This document shows positions 16,882-25,962 of a DNA stretch of 55,114 bases, one piece after another (the first letter of the stretch is position 1; the number at the start of each line of letters is the position of its first letter). The notes under the pieces were generated by a model. It had not been told where the DNA came from and made no database searches. It saw only the letters and a list, made by a program, of their open reading frames with translations. This DNA comes from Pseudomonadota bacterium. GTDB taxonomy: Bacteria; Pseudomonadota; Gammaproteobacteria; Burkholderiales; Rhodocyclaceae. Where the stretch lies: positions 1 through 55,114 of the forward strand of contig JAGTRW010000028.1 in assembly GCA_018262095.1 (NCBI GenBank), written 5' to 3'. A program made the translations under genes and the position numbers.

Positions 16882-18321
16882 ATGACATTTGCAGAAATTG
16901 GTCTCAACGAAGTCCTCATCAAGGCACTAAACGCTTCAGGCTATACCGAGCCGACGCCGGTTCAGGCGCAAGCCATTCCGGCCGGAATAGAAGGACGCGA
17001 CCTGATGGTCTCGTCGCAAACCGGCTCAGGCAAGACCGCCGCCTTCATGCTGCCGGCGCTGCACCGCTTTGCCGTGCAGGAAGTTCCGGCCGCCGCGCCG
17101 CGCCGCACCGCCAACCAGGAGCGCCAATCGGCGCGTTCGCGCGGCAACGACCGCCCGCGCTATCAAGCCGCCCAACCGAAGATGCTGGTGCTCACGCCGA
17201 CCCGCGAACTCGCGTTGCAGGTTACCGCTGCCGCCGACAAATACGCTGGCGCACTTCGCCACCTCAAAGCCGTCGCCATTCTCGGCGGCATGCCTTACCC
17301 GAAACAAATGGAACTGCTGTCGCGCAACCCGGCCATTCTGGTCGCCACGCCGGGCCGCCTGATCGACCATATGGAGTCGGGCAAGATCGACTTCTCGCAA
17401 CTGCAGATCCTGGTGCTCGACGAAGCCGATCGCATGCTCGACATGGGTTTCATCGAAGACATCGAGAAAATCGTCGCCGCAACCCCGGCGCAACGCCAGA
17501 CCATGCTCTTCTCGGCGACGCTCGACGGCACCGTCGGCCAGATGGCGCGCAAGATGACGCGTGACCCGCTGATCATCCAGGTCGACGCCTCGCACTCGAA
17601 GCACGAAAACATCGAGCAGCGCATGCACTTCTGCGACGATCTGTCGCACAAAAATCGCCTGCTCGACCACCTGCTGCGCGACGTCACGATTGATCAGGCG
17701 GTCGTGTTCACCGCCACCAAGCGTGACGCCGACACCATCTCCGACCGCCTCAACATCGCCGGCTTCAACGCCGCCGCGCTGCACGGCGACATGCACCAGG
17801 GCGCGCGCAACCGCACGCTCAGCGCGATGCGTCGCGGTCAGGTGCAGATTCTGGTCGCCACCGACGTCGCCGCGCGCGGTATCGACGTGCCGACCATCAC
17901 TCACGTCTTCAACTACGACCTGCCGAAGTTTGCCGAAGACTATGTGCACCGCATCGGCCGCACCGGTCGCGCCGGACGCAACGGTCTGGCGATTTCGCTG
18001 GTCAATCACGCCGAACAGTTCAACGTGCGCAAGATCGAGCGCTTCACCAAGCAGATCATCCCGGTCGAGGTCGTCGTCGGCCACGAACCGACGCGCCGCG
18101 CGCCGACCGGCAACGGCCGTCCGCCGAGCGGCAAGCCGAATGGTCGTCCGGCGTGGAAGTCAGGATCGGGCAACGGCCATGCCAAGCCGCGCAGCGAAGG
18201 CGGCTACGCCGGCAAGCCCGGCGCGGCCAAGCACGACGGCTATGCGCGTAGCGCCCCGCGCGACGGCGCCAAGCGCCCGCCCGCAGACGGCGGCAACCGC
18301 AGGACCTACGGCGATCGGTAA
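16882..18321 (+). CDS. DEAD-box ATP-dependent RNA helicase, RhlE-like
   Basis: The protein has 479 residues. Motifs in order are: Q motif (TPVQAQAIP), I (SSQTGSGKT), Ia (PTREL), Ib (TPGR), II (LDEADRMLDMGF), III (SATLDG), V (ATDVAARGIDVP) and VI (HRIGRTGRAG). A basic, Gly/Lys/Arg/Asn-rich tail of about 85 residues, typical of RhlE, would help hold RNA. An extra charged stretch of about 40 residues (VPAAAPRRTANQERQSARSR...) lies between motifs I and Ia. Roles include unwinding RNA duplexes in ribosome assembly and mRNA decay. A strong terminator follows. Confidence 0.93.
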   Translation: MTFAEIGLNEVLIKALNASGYTEPTPVQAQAIPAGIEGRDLMVSSQTGSGKTAAFMLPALHRFAVQEVPAAAPRRTANQERQSARSRGNDRPRYQAAQPKMLVLTPTRELALQVTAAADKYAGALRHLKAVAILGGMPYPKQMELLSRNPAILVATPGRLIDHMESGKIDFSQLQILVLDEADRMLDMGFIEDIEKIVAATPAQRQTMLFSATLDGTVGQMARKMTRDPLIIQVDASHSKHENIEQRMHFCDDLSHKNRLLDHLLRDVTIDQAVVFTATKRDADTISDRLNIAGFNAAALHGDMHQGARNRTLSAMRRGQVQILVATDVAARGIDVPTITHVFNYDLPKFAEDYVHRIGRTGRAGRNGLAISLVNHAEQFNVRKIERFTKQIIPVEVVVGHEPTRRAPTGNGRPPSGKPNGRPAWKSGSGNGHAKPRSEGGYAGKPGAAKHDGYARSAPRDGAKRPPADGGNRRTYGDR

Positions 18322-18332
18322 TTTGTCGTAAC

Positions 18333-18362
18333 AAAAAAACCCGCCTGACGCGGGTTTTTTTT
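18333..18362 (+). terminator. Rho-independent terminator after the helicase gene
   Basis: AAACCCGC (18337-18344) pairs with GCGGGTTT (18350-18357) with a 5-nt loop and a long T run, 15 bp after the stop. Confidence 0.92.
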
Positions 18363-18440
18363 CGTCTGCTTAGCATTCCGAATGGATAATGCGCGACAAT
18401 TTGCCAACCGGTCCATTGACCGCATGCGGGAAGACCTGCC

Positions 18441-18917
18441 ATGAGTTCTGAACTGATCAGCAGTTGGGCCGACTACGACGGCGCGCTACAGAAGGTCCTG
18501 CTACTGGCCTCAAGAACGCTACGCATCTTCGACGACGACCTGTCGAAGCTCAAGCTCGAAAGCCTGGAAAATTCGGAAAGCCTGCGCCGCTTTCTGTCGG
18601 CCAGACAAGAAAACGGCCTATGCATCGTACTCAAGGACGCCGACCCCTTGCGAAGTCATCGCCCGCGCCTGATGAAACTGCTGACGAACTACCCGCAACA
18701 AATGAGCGTCATCGAATGCCCGCCGCATCTGGCTCCGATCAACAACTCGCTGTGCCTCGCTGATGAACGGCATGCGCTGGTACGTATTCACCGGGATCAT
18801 GCGCGCGCCAGAATAGTCATCGACAGCGCGCCAGACTGCGCGCCCTACCTGCAGCAGTTTGCAGCGATCCTCGCCGAAGGCGGCGAGCCGATTAGCGCGA
18901 CGACGCTCGGCCTGTAA
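18441..18917 (+). CDS. Conserved hypothetical protein (DUF7931-like)
   Basis: The protein has 158 residues. It resembles small proteobacterial proteins related to phospholipase-D-like folds without catalytic HKD motifs: LASRTLRIFDDDLSKL, LRRFLSARQENGLCIVLKD, and a C-terminal LADERHALVRIHRDHARARIVID. The family link is from memory and the function is unknown. It lies between a terminator and the promoter of the lipoprotein gene, so it is probably monocistronic. Confidence 0.65.
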   Translation: MSSELISSWADYDGALQKVLLLASRTLRIFDDDLSKLKLESLENSESLRRFLSARQENGLCIVLKDADPLRSHRPRLMKLLTNYPQQMSVIECPPHLAPINNSLCLADERHALVRIHRDHARARIVIDSAPDCAPYLQQFAAILAEGGEPISATTLGL

Positions 18918-18961
18918 AATTCGCAAGAATGGTGCACTGCAGCGCCGACGCCGTCATATTC

Positions 18962-18970
18962 TGCTATAAT
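18962..18970 (+). promoter_or_regulatory. Extended -10 promoter of the small lipoprotein gene
   Basis: TGCTATAAT gives a perfect TATAAT (18965-18970) with the TGn extension. No good -35 is seen, as is usual for extended -10 promoters. The leader to the ATG at 19073 would be about 96 nt. Confidence 0.6.
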
Positions 18971-19072
18971 TGCTAACTGATCGGCGGGCACGCTGATCAA
19001 CCAAACAGTCGTTTGTATTGTAAATGCTCTTTGGTTCGTTTCTGCAATTTTCTTATCGATAGGACTATTAAC

Positions 19073-19303
19073 ATGAAAAACTCGCTCCTCATTGCCGCTC
19101 TCGTCGCTCTGACCCTTTCCGCTTGTGGCAAGAAGGAAGAAGCTGCTCCGGCTCCGGCACCTGTTGCCGCTCCTGCCGCTGCCGCCCCGGCTGCTGAACC
19201 CGCACCGGCACCTGCTGCTGCTCCGGCCCCGGCTGCTGATGCCGCCGCTCCTGCCGCCGCTGCTCCTGCCGCTCCGGCCGCCGCAGAACCGGAAAAGAAG
19301 TAA
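19073..19303 (+). CDS. Small Ala/Pro-rich lipoprotein
   Basis: The product has 76 residues. Residues 1-18 form a lipoprotein signal with lipobox LSAC, then GKKEE and a tail built almost wholly of Ala-Pro repeats with few Glu, ending PEKK. The mature protein would be anchored by lipid and extended like a rod. Family members are common in Rhodocyclales and of unknown function. AGGA stands 9 nt before the ATG. A promoter and a strong terminator frame it as a single-gene unit, probably well expressed. Confidence 0.75.
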   Translation: MKNSLLIAALVALTLSACGKKEEAAPAPAPVAAPAAAAPAAEPAPAPAAAPAPAADAAAPAAAAPAAPAAAEPEKK

Positions 19304-19317
19304 TTGCTCCAAGCGTC

Positions 19318-19346
19318 AAAAGCCGGCTTTCGCCGGCTTTTTTTTC
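19318..19346. terminator. Bidirectional terminator
   Basis: GCCGGC (19322-19327) and GCCGGC (19332-19337), flanked by A and T runs, form a hairpin with a 4-nt loop between the lipoprotein gene (plus) and fucU (minus). The T run is strongest for the plus strand. Confidence 0.88.
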
Positions 19347-19371
19347 GTCTGCCGAAAAGTGACCAGATGCG

Positions 19372-19821
19372 TCACACGTCGTAGACAACGCCTTTCTTGA
19401 GGATGAAGCAACCGTAAGGACGGTTTTCGCTGTTCTGCACGACGGCGAAACACTTCTTGGCTGCGGCGTAAAATTGGTGGCGTTCGATTACCGCATGCGG
19501 CACATCATGCCCCTCGGCACGCCGGCAAGCTTCCAGCACATCGGCATGAACCGGCAGCACGACGCCCGGTTCAACCGACGAATCCATCCAACTCAGCGGC
19601 GCATCGACAAAACTGTCGAGCGGCATCAACTCGAGGATCCCGCCAATCGAGGCTGGCGCATCCATCCCGCCCAGGGTGATCAGCTTTCCTGACTGGGTCG
19701 CCAAGGCCACCGACTGCGCCGGAAAGTTCCGATCGACCACCGCCAGTTCGTCGCCATGCCCCATCGCGGCGAGCACCCACAACAAGTCGGCATCGATGAA
19801 CGCCGGTACGTGTTTCAGCAT
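19372..19821 (-). CDS. fucU: RbsD/FucU family sugar mutarotase
   Basis: The protein has 149 residues. The start at 19821 follows AAGGAGAA and gives MLKHVPAFIDADLLWVLAAMGHGDELAVVDRNFPA, the standard FucU opening with the catalytic histidine in MGHGDE. RPYGCFILKKGV at the C-terminus matches the second active-site strand. The enzyme interconverts alpha and beta forms of fucose or a related sugar. It is 16 bp after srkA on the same strand, an odd operon partner, and no fucose genes are nearby, so the exact sugar is uncertain. Confidence 0.85.
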   Translation of the reverse strand: MLKHVPAFIDADLLWVLAAMGHGDELAVVDRNFPAQSVALATQSGKLITLGGMDAPASIGGILELMPLDSFVDAPLSWMDSSVEPGVVLPVHADVLEACRRAEGHDVPHAVIERHQFYAAAKKCFAVVQNSENRPYGCFILKKGVVYDV

Positions 19822-19837
19822 AAACTTTTCTCCTTTT

Positions 19838-20890
19838 TCAGGCCGACCATAGCGGCGCCTCATCCATCAGCGCAATTTGCTCGCGCAACTCGAGTATACG
19901 GTCCTGCCAGTAGCGCTGGCTATTGAACCAGGGGAACGCCGCCGGGAACGCCGGATCGTCCCAACGCCGCGCCAGCCAAGCGGCGTAATGAATCAGCCGC
20001 AACGTACGCAGCGCTTCGATCAGATAAAGCTCGTGCGAATCGAACTCGTAAAAATCCTCGTAGCCCGCAAGCACGTCGGCCAATTGGCGAACCTGGTCGG
20101 CACGCTCGCCGGACAGCAACATCCACAGATCCTGGATCGCCGGCCCCATGCGCGCGTCGTCGAAGTCGACAAAGCACGGCCCGCCGCCGCCCAGGTCGCC
20201 CCCAACACCATCGCCACCTTCAACCCACAGCACGTTGCCGGCATGGCAGTCGCCGTGCAGGCGTAGCGTCGCAACCTCGCCGGCGCGTTCAAAGCAGCGC
20301 CGAACACCGCCGAGCGCCTGATCGACGACACCAAAGTAGACCGCCGAGAGTTCCGGCGGCAGGAAACCACCGTCCAGCAGGAAATCGCGGGGTTCCTCGC
20401 CGAAGCTCTCGATATTGATTTCCGGACGATCGACGAAGGGCTTGAGCGCGCCCACCGCATGCATGCGGCCGATAAAACGCCCCATCCATTCGAGCGTCTG
20501 ACCGCTGTCGAATTCTGGCGCCCGGCCGCGCTGCCGCGGGAACACGGCAAAGCGCAGATCGCCGCGGTGGTGCAATGTCTGCCCACCGATAGCGAGCGGC
20601 GCGACGACCGGCAACTCGCGCTCGGCAAGCTCGGTCGAAAACGCGTGTTCCTCGAGAATCGCCGCGTCCGACCAACGGCCAGCGCGATAAAACTTGCAAA
20701 CCAGTGGCGCGCCCTCTTCCATGAACGCCTGGTAGACCCGGTTCTCGTAGCTGTTGAGCGCCAGCAAACGCCCGTCCGGGCGCAGCCCGACGGCCTCCAG
20801 CGCGTCGAGCAGCGAATCGGGAGTCAGCGAGGAAAACGGTGCTGTTCCGGGCGTTGTTCCTGCATTGTCCTGTTTCGGGTCGCGCTTCAT
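19838..20890 (-). CDS. srkA: Stress response kinase SrkA (YihE/RdoA family)
   Basis: The protein has 350 residues and an aminoglycoside-phosphotransferase-like kinase fold. Landmarks are NSYENRVYQ, the lysine in PLVCKFYRAGRW, the catalytic LRLHGDCHAGNVLW, and the metal site CFVDFDDARMGPAIQDLW. A Gly-rich insertion (GGDGVGGDLGGGG) separates the catalytic and metal loops. In E. coli SrkA is a Ser/Thr kinase that lowers stress-induced death. fucU follows after 16 bp. Confidence 0.9.
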   Translation of the reverse strand: MKRDPKQDNAGTTPGTAPFSSLTPDSLLDALEAVGLRPDGRLLALNSYENRVYQAFMEEGAPLVCKFYRAGRWSDAAILEEHAFSTELAERELPVVAPLAIGGQTLHHRGDLRFAVFPRQRGRAPEFDSGQTLEWMGRFIGRMHAVGALKPFVDRPEINIESFGEEPRDFLLDGGFLPPELSAVYFGVVDQALGGVRRCFERAGEVATLRLHGDCHAGNVLWVEGGDGVGGDLGGGGPCFVDFDDARMGPAIQDLWMLLSGERADQVRQLADVLAGYEDFYEFDSHELYLIEALRTLRLIHYAAWLARRWDDPAFPAAFPWFNSQRYWQDRILELREQIALMDEAPLWSA

Positions 20891-21027
20891 GCAGGATCTC
20901 TGAAAGGCCGAACGTATCGTAAACTCATCGCCGAAGGATACACCGGAACGGCAGCCAAAAACGCCTGCAGTTTCGCCTTGGACGCCGACACGTTAAGATT
21001 CGCATCCACCTCAACCGACGAACATCA

Positions 21028-21792
21028 ATGGCCAAGCATCCCAACAACTCGATCGAAGTTTCCGAAGAAGGCGGCGTGCGCTACCTGCATTTTTCCGTTG
21101 ACTGGATCCAGGGCGCGATGCGCATCGCGCGCCCCAATGCGCTTGAACTTGCCTACACGCGTGAAATGATGGCTGGCTTGCTGCTGCGCCAAGCGCCGTG
21201 GCCGCGCGAAGCGCTGCTGATCGGCTTGGGCGCCGGATCGCTGGCCAAGTACATCTACCACAAACAGCCCGCCACCAAGATCACCGTCATCGAGATCGAC
21301 CCACAGGTCGAGATCATCGCGCGCCTGCACTTCAAGCTGCCCGACGACCCGCTAAGGCTGCGTATCATCATTGGCGACGGCGCGCACTACATGCTCGAAG
21401 ACGGCAGGAAGTTCGACGCCATCCTAGTCGACGGCTTCGACAAGAGCGGGCGCGCTGGCGTGCTCGACACACTGCCTTTCTACCAGGCTTGCCGCTCGCG
21501 GCTCACCGACAACGGCCTGCTGGCGGTCAATCTGCTTGGTCACAGCCGCGGCTTCAAGGCCAGCACCGAGCGCATCGCCAGCGCCTTTGACGGCCGCTCG
21601 CTGGTCTTGCCGCCGTGCGGCAGCGGCAACGCCATCGCCTTTGCCACCGGCGGCGATCCGGTCGACGTCACGCTAGAGCAACTGATCAGCCGTGCCGAGC
21701 AGATCAACAAGGCCTCCGGCCTGAATCTGACGCCGACGATAGAGCGCCTGCAGTCCTCGGAGACGCTGTTCCAGGACCGGCTGCTGATCTGA
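21028..21792 (+). CDS. Spermidine synthase-like protein
   Basis: The protein has 254 residues and a Rossmann methyltransferase-type fold. LLIGLGAGSLAKYI is the glycine-rich loop, ITVIEIDPQVEIIAR the acidic strand end, and FDAILVDGFDKSG the position of the catalytic Asp region. It is shorter than true SpeE and lacks the N-terminal beta domain of polyamine synthases, so it may be a methyltransferase-like relative. It is convergent with cbiX, whose stop lies 2 bp away. Confidence 0.75.
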   Translation: MAKHPNNSIEVSEEGGVRYLHFSVDWIQGAMRIARPNALELAYTREMMAGLLLRQAPWPREALLIGLGAGSLAKYIYHKQPATKITVIEIDPQVEIIARLHFKLPDDPLRLRIIIGDGAHYMLEDGRKFDAILVDGFDKSGRAGVLDTLPFYQACRSRLTDNGLLAVNLLGHSRGFKASTERIASAFDGRSLVLPPCGSGNAIAFATGGDPVDVTLEQLISRAEQINKASGLNLTPTIERLQSSETLFQDRLLI

Positions 21793-21794
21793 GT

Positions 21795-22169
21795 TCATTC
21801 GCCAGCCAGCGCCAGCACGTGCGCAGCCATCGCCTGCACGACACTGTCCGCTTCGCCCACCGCGTCGGCCTGTTCAAACCGGATCTGCGGATACAAGCCT
21901 CTGAGCTCGTCGAGCAGTTTCGGCACATCACGCTTGAGATGCCCGCCCTGGGCAATGAACATCGGCAACACGACGATGCGCTCAAAGCCCTCGGCGATCA
22001 GCAATTCAACGCAGTCGCGCAGATGCGGTGCGATGAATTCAAGGAAGGCGAGTTCGACGCGAAGTTCGGGCGAGCGGGCGCGAACCAGCGTACAGACGCG
22101 CCGTATCGGAGACGCCCACTCGGGATCGCGGGAGCCGTGGGCAAACAGGACGAGAGCAGTAGTCGACAT
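21795..22169 (-). CDS. cbiX: Small CbiX-type (sirohydrochlorin) chelatase
   Basis: The protein has 124 residues, the short CbiX-S length. LVLFAHGSRDPEWASP holds the metal-binding histidine, and VVLPMFIAQGGHLKRDVP the second. Such chelatases insert cobalt or iron into sirohydrochlorin for cobalamin or siroheme. Short forms work as homodimers. No other corrin genes are in the window. The stop abuts the convergent spermidine-synthase-like gene. Confidence 0.88.
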   Translation of the reverse strand: MSTTALVLFAHGSRDPEWASPIRRVCTLVRARSPELRVELAFLEFIAPHLRDCVELLIAEGFERIVVLPMFIAQGGHLKRDVPKLLDELRGLYPQIRFEQADAVGEADSVVQAMAAHVLALAGE

Positions 22170-22310
22170 GGTTTCCTTCGCGCATCAACAGGAACAGCTG
22201 ATCTTGAACACACTGCGTTCAAACTCAATCAAAAACTCTTCGGCGGTTTCGACGCATTGTTCCGCGCTTTCTGACAACGCCTCAAGCAAAACGTTTTCCA
22301 ACCCGCCCGC

Positions 22311-23666
22311 TCAGCGCCGAAAAACAGCGATCGATTGACGATCGACAATTTCATCGGCCATAAACTGCAAAGCCAGCTCGAGCAGTACCGAATTGTCATT
22401 GCGATGAGCGGCACAGAAAGCGCGTACGCTCTCCTCGATGTTCAACGGATCCAGATCAATTTCACGGTACATCTGATCTGAGTGATTGAAGGCGGTAAAC
22501 AGCTTCTCGTCGTGGCCGTGTGCCAGCTCGAGGTCACCGGCGTTTTCGTCGATTTCAGTCAAACAAAAGAATTCCGGTTTGCCGCCACGATGAACGAGCC
22601 GGGCGAAGCCGATAACCGACGTTTTCATCGGATAGCGACCAGCCTTGAATCCGCACTCCTCGGTCAACTCGCGCTCGGCGGCACGCCTGACGACGGCCAG
22701 AAGATCGTTGCTCTGGCCCAAATCGCGCCAATCGACCGATCCAGAGCCGCTCGGTGCCAGCAGGCGACGGCTCTGAATATTATGACTCGACTGCCCGGTG
22801 ATCAACACCACGCCATCGCGCGTAACCGCCATCGTTGACACACCCAGGTGGTTCGAACAACGCGACCCGGCGAGTTGAGCCAAGGTCAACCGCTCGCCGA
22901 TCTGGGTCAGGAACAGCGAAAAACCGTCGTAGATTGATTTTAGCGGACTATACAAGTCAGACACCGGGCGACTATTTACCTCAAGATACGACACATCGTT
23001 AGTCGCCAGCCCCGAGAAATACCGCGTCTTCTGGATCTCGACACGTTTTGGCAGTTTTCCTTTGTTCAGTAACAGATCGCTACCCAGACGAAGCTTGTCC
23101 GCATCAAAAACAAGACCCCGCCGTGATGCGCGGTAGAGCGCAAAGGGCAACAACTCTTCGCCGAGACCGCGCAGTTTCCACAGTCCTTCGCGCACGTTTA
23201 GCGGCAACTCCGCGGCGCAGCGGATTGCCCGATTGACGGCCAAAGACACCACGGCGCGCCCGTACTGCTCCGCGGGGCCAGCCTCGACGATCTGATAGCC
23301 CGCATCGAGGTAGTCTTGAGGCAGGCCAGGCATACCCGGTGCTCGCACGGGCTTCTCTAACCAGAGCAGGTTGCGGCCCAACATAGAACTCAATTGGCGG
23401 TAAAGGAAAAAAGCACTGGCGCAGGCAGTCACGAAACTGACCAGCAATCTTGGCCAGTGCTCGGCCAGCGCTGCAACAGCCTTGGGCAAATAGACCTTGC
23501 AAAGTACTTCCCACAGGCTGGCCAAATCGATGCTGGCGGCCATGGTCAACAACGAGACCAGACCTGTCGCCAGTGCCAACACTGCCTTGATTGAAATCTC
23601 GCGTTGCTCGCTCTTTGACTTTGACGCCCAGGCGCATTGAACGAAAGCCTTGATTCTGAGCCACAT
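22311..23666 (-). CDS. Membrane-anchored protein with C-terminal Nudix-like domain
   Basis: The protein has 451 residues. Two hydrophobic segments near the N-terminus (ISIKAVLALATGLVSLLTMAA, about 25-45, and LLVSFVTACASAFFLY, about 72-88) suggest membrane anchoring. The C-terminal third has GVSTMAVTRDGVVLIT and RRAAERELTEECGF, the second half of a Nudix box (REUXEEXGU). The first-half glutamate of the box is replaced, so the catalytic status is uncertain. The middle region was not recognised. The start at 23666 was chosen for its GGAG at 8 nt; a GTG at 23720 is in frame. It could be a nucleotide-sensing or signalling protein. Confidence 0.6.
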   Translation of the reverse strand: MWLRIKAFVQCAWASKSKSEQREISIKAVLALATGLVSLLTMAASIDLASLWEVLCKVYLPKAVAALAEHWPRLLVSFVTACASAFFLYRQLSSMLGRNLLWLEKPVRAPGMPGLPQDYLDAGYQIVEAGPAEQYGRAVVSLAVNRAIRCAAELPLNVREGLWKLRGLGEELLPFALYRASRRGLVFDADKLRLGSDLLLNKGKLPKRVEIQKTRYFSGLATNDVSYLEVNSRPVSDLYSPLKSIYDGFSLFLTQIGERLTLAQLAGSRCSNHLGVSTMAVTRDGVVLITGQSSHNIQSRRLLAPSGSGSVDWRDLGQSNDLLAVVRRAAERELTEECGFKAGRYPMKTSVIGFARLVHRGGKPEFFCLTEIDENAGDLELAHGHDEKLFTAFNHSDQMYREIDLDPLNIEESVRAFCAAHRNDNSVLLELALQFMADEIVDRQSIAVFRR

Positions 23667-23855
23667 CAACAATACTCCAGGGTCAACTGCTTGCACGCCA
23701 CGCCCGATCAACGCTATCACCGCAGCTTAATCTGAACAGTACGCGCTTTGCGCTTTCGAGCGGCGAACCGGCGGTCAGCGAATTCAATATTGGGATCATT
23801 TACCGCGTCTGATCACCGGGGCGCAGCAGCTCGCGGCCGGCCAGCGCCAGCCCCC

Positions 23856-25175
23856 TTACGCCGAACTGTCGCTGCCGTCGTCGAACGGGGTGGGAAGCTT
23901 GGCCAGCAACACCTTATCGACGCGATTCTTGTCCATATCGACCACCTCGAAGCGGCAACCCCCGACCTCGAAGTGATCGGCCACCGCCGGAATCCGGCCA
24001 AGCACGTACATCACCAGACCGCCCAGCGTGTTGAAAGCATTTTCGTCTTCGCCCGGCAGATCGTCTTCGATGTCCATCACCGATTTGAGACGCTCGATCG
24101 CGACGCTGCCGTCGACCAGCAGCGAGCCATCAGAGCGCTCGACGATATCCTGTTCCTGCGTCGTGTCCGACGAAGGGAGTTCGCCGACGATCGAGGTCAG
24201 CACATCGGTGAGCGTCACCAGCCCCTGCAACTCACCGTATTCATCGACGATCAGCGCGCACTGCTGGCGCGCCTTGCGAAAGCTCTCGAGCAGATGCGTC
24301 GTCGTCACCCCCTCCGGCACGTAGAGCGGCGGGCGCAGGAAGGGCTCGACATCGAGCTTCTCGCCGGCCAGCGCCAGTTTGAGCAGGTCGGCGGTGCGCA
24401 GGATGCCGACGATATGTTCGAGGCCATCGCGACAGACGACGATCCGCGTGTACGGCGCTTCAGACAGGCGCGAACGAATTTCCGCCTCGGGTTCATCGAG
24501 GTCGAGCACGTAGATGTCGTTGCGATGCGTCATGATCGCGCCGATGCGCTGCTCGTCAAGTCGCAACACGTTGGAGACGATGGCCTGTTCGCTTTCATGA
24601 AACACGCCGGCTTCGGCCCCCTGCACCATCAACACGTTGATTTCGTCGTTGCTGACCGGCGACTCTTCGCGGCTACGCGCGCCGATGAGGTGCAGCAACA
24701 GCGTCGACGACGACGACAGCAGCCAGACCACCGGCCGCGTCATTCGCGCCAGCATATTCATCGGCGTCGCGATCATTGCGGCGATCGCCTCAGGCGCCAG
24801 CAGGCCCAGACGCTTGGGCACCAACTCGCCAACCACCACCGAGAAATAGGTCAGTCCAATGACCACCAGCGTCATCGCCAGCGAGCGTGCGTAGGGTTCG
24901 GTCAAGGCGAAGCCCGACAGCCAGCCGGTCAGCGGATCGGCCAGCGCGCCCTCGCCGATCGCACCGCTCAGAATACCGACGGTCGTAATGCCGACCTGGA
25001 CGGTCGACAGGAAAGCCGACGGCTCGTTGTTGAGTTCAAGCGCCGACTGCGCGCCGGGACTCTCGTCGTCGGCCAGTTTTTGCAGCCGCGACTTGCGCGA
25101 GGAGACCACGGCAATCTCCGACATCGCCAGAATGCCGTTGAGAAAAATGAGGAAAACGAGCAGCACGATGTCCAT
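23856..25175 (-). CDS. CNNM/CorC-type membrane protein with CBS domains (hemolysin C family)
   Basis: The protein has 439 residues. A DUF21/CNNM membrane domain of about four spans occupies residues 1-190 (FLNGILAMSEIAVVSSRKSRLQ, VVVGELVPKRLGLLAPE). A pair of CBS domains follows (IMTHRNDIYVLDLDE...; ALIVDEYGELQGLVTLTDVL), then a C-terminal CorC/HlyC domain (DENAFNTLGGLVMYVLGRIP). Relatives take part in magnesium or cobalt export and ion homeostasis; 'hemolysin' is a historical label. The gene lies 25 bp after terC on the same strand, so both are likely cotranscribed. Confidence 0.9.
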   Translation of the reverse strand: MDIVLLVFLIFLNGILAMSEIAVVSSRKSRLQKLADDESPGAQSALELNNEPSAFLSTVQVGITTVGILSGAIGEGALADPLTGWLSGFALTEPYARSLAMTLVVIGLTYFSVVVGELVPKRLGLLAPEAIAAMIATPMNMLARMTRPVVWLLSSSSTLLLHLIGARSREESPVSNDEINVLMVQGAEAGVFHESEQAIVSNVLRLDEQRIGAIMTHRNDIYVLDLDEPEAEIRSRLSEAPYTRIVVCRDGLEHIVGILRTADLLKLALAGEKLDVEPFLRPPLYVPEGVTTTHLLESFRKARQQCALIVDEYGELQGLVTLTDVLTSIVGELPSSDTTQEQDIVERSDGSLLVDGSVAIERLKSVMDIEDDLPGEDENAFNTLGGLVMYVLGRIPAVADHFEVGGCRFEVVDMDKNRVDKVLLAKLPTPFDDGSDSSA

Positions 25176-25200
25176 TTAGGCCTTTGTAAAACTCAATCGA

Positions 25201-25962
25201 TCAGTCCGACGACTTGCGCGAGTAGTGCGCGTGCAGATGAACCGGTTCGGCACGCTTGTTTCGCATTCGCAGATTGAGCATTTCGACGCCAAGCGAGAAC
25301 GCCATCGCGAAATAGATATAGCCCTTCGGCACATGGTGGCCAAAACCTTCGCCGACCAGCGTCATTCCCACCAGCATCAGAAACGACAGCGCCAGCATCT
25401 TGATACTCGGATGGTCCGAAACAAAAGCCCCGATGCTTCGTGCAAAAAGCATCATCAAGCCGACCGAAACGATCACCGCGGCGATCATCACTGCGACATT
25501 ATCGACCATGCCGACGGCGGTGATGATCGAATCGAGCGAGAAGACAATATCGATGACAATGATCTGCACGATGATGGCGCCAAAAGTCGCCTTGACCGCG
25601 CTCGCTTCCTGCTCTTCCTCGCCTTCGAGCAACTGGTGGATTTCCTGCGTGCTTTTCCAGAGCAGAAAAACACCGCCGCCGATCAGGATCAGGTCGCGCG
25701 GCGAGATCGACTTGCCGAGTACGACAAACAACGGGTCGGTCGCGCCAACGACCCACGACAGCAGGAGCAACAGACCGACGCGCATGAACATCGCCAGAAA
25801 CAGGCCCAAGCGGCGTGCGCTCTCGCGGTTCGAAGGCGGTAGCCGGTCGACCAGAATCGAGATGAAAATGATGTTGTCGATACCCAGCACCAGTTCGAGT
25901 GCGGTCAGCGTGAAGAAGGCAATCCACAACTCGGGATTGGTCAACAGCGAGAGCGTTTCCAT
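25201..25962 (-). CDS. TerC family integral membrane protein
   Basis: The protein has 253 residues with about seven membrane spans. The signatures LELVLGIDNIIFISI and IDIVFSLDSIITAVGM carry the paired acidic residues typical of TerC/Alx proteins, which are linked to manganese export and metal handling in the membrane. The C-terminus is His/Lys-rich (HLHAHYSRKSSD). It leads a two-gene unit with the CNNM/CorC protein, which supports a role in metal ion homeostasis. Confidence 0.9.
   Translation of the reverse strand: METLSLLTNPELWIAFFTLTALELVLGIDNIIFISILVDRLPPSNRESARRLGLFLAMFMRVGLLLLLSWVVGATDPLFVVLGKSISPRDLILIGGGVFLLWKSTQEIHQLLEGEEEQEASAVKATFGAIIVQIIVIDIVFSLDSIITAVGMVDNVAVMIAAVIVSVGLMMLFARSIGAFVSDHPSIKMLALSFLMLVGMTLVGEGFGHHVPKGYIYFAMAFSLGVEMLNLRMRNKRAEPVHLHAHYSRKSSD

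Noticed and set aside
19133-19300. Repetitive GCTCCTGCCGCT-like DNA as a repeat array
   Set aside because: The repetition follows from the Ala/Pro-rich lipoprotein coding sequence; there are no regular spacers.
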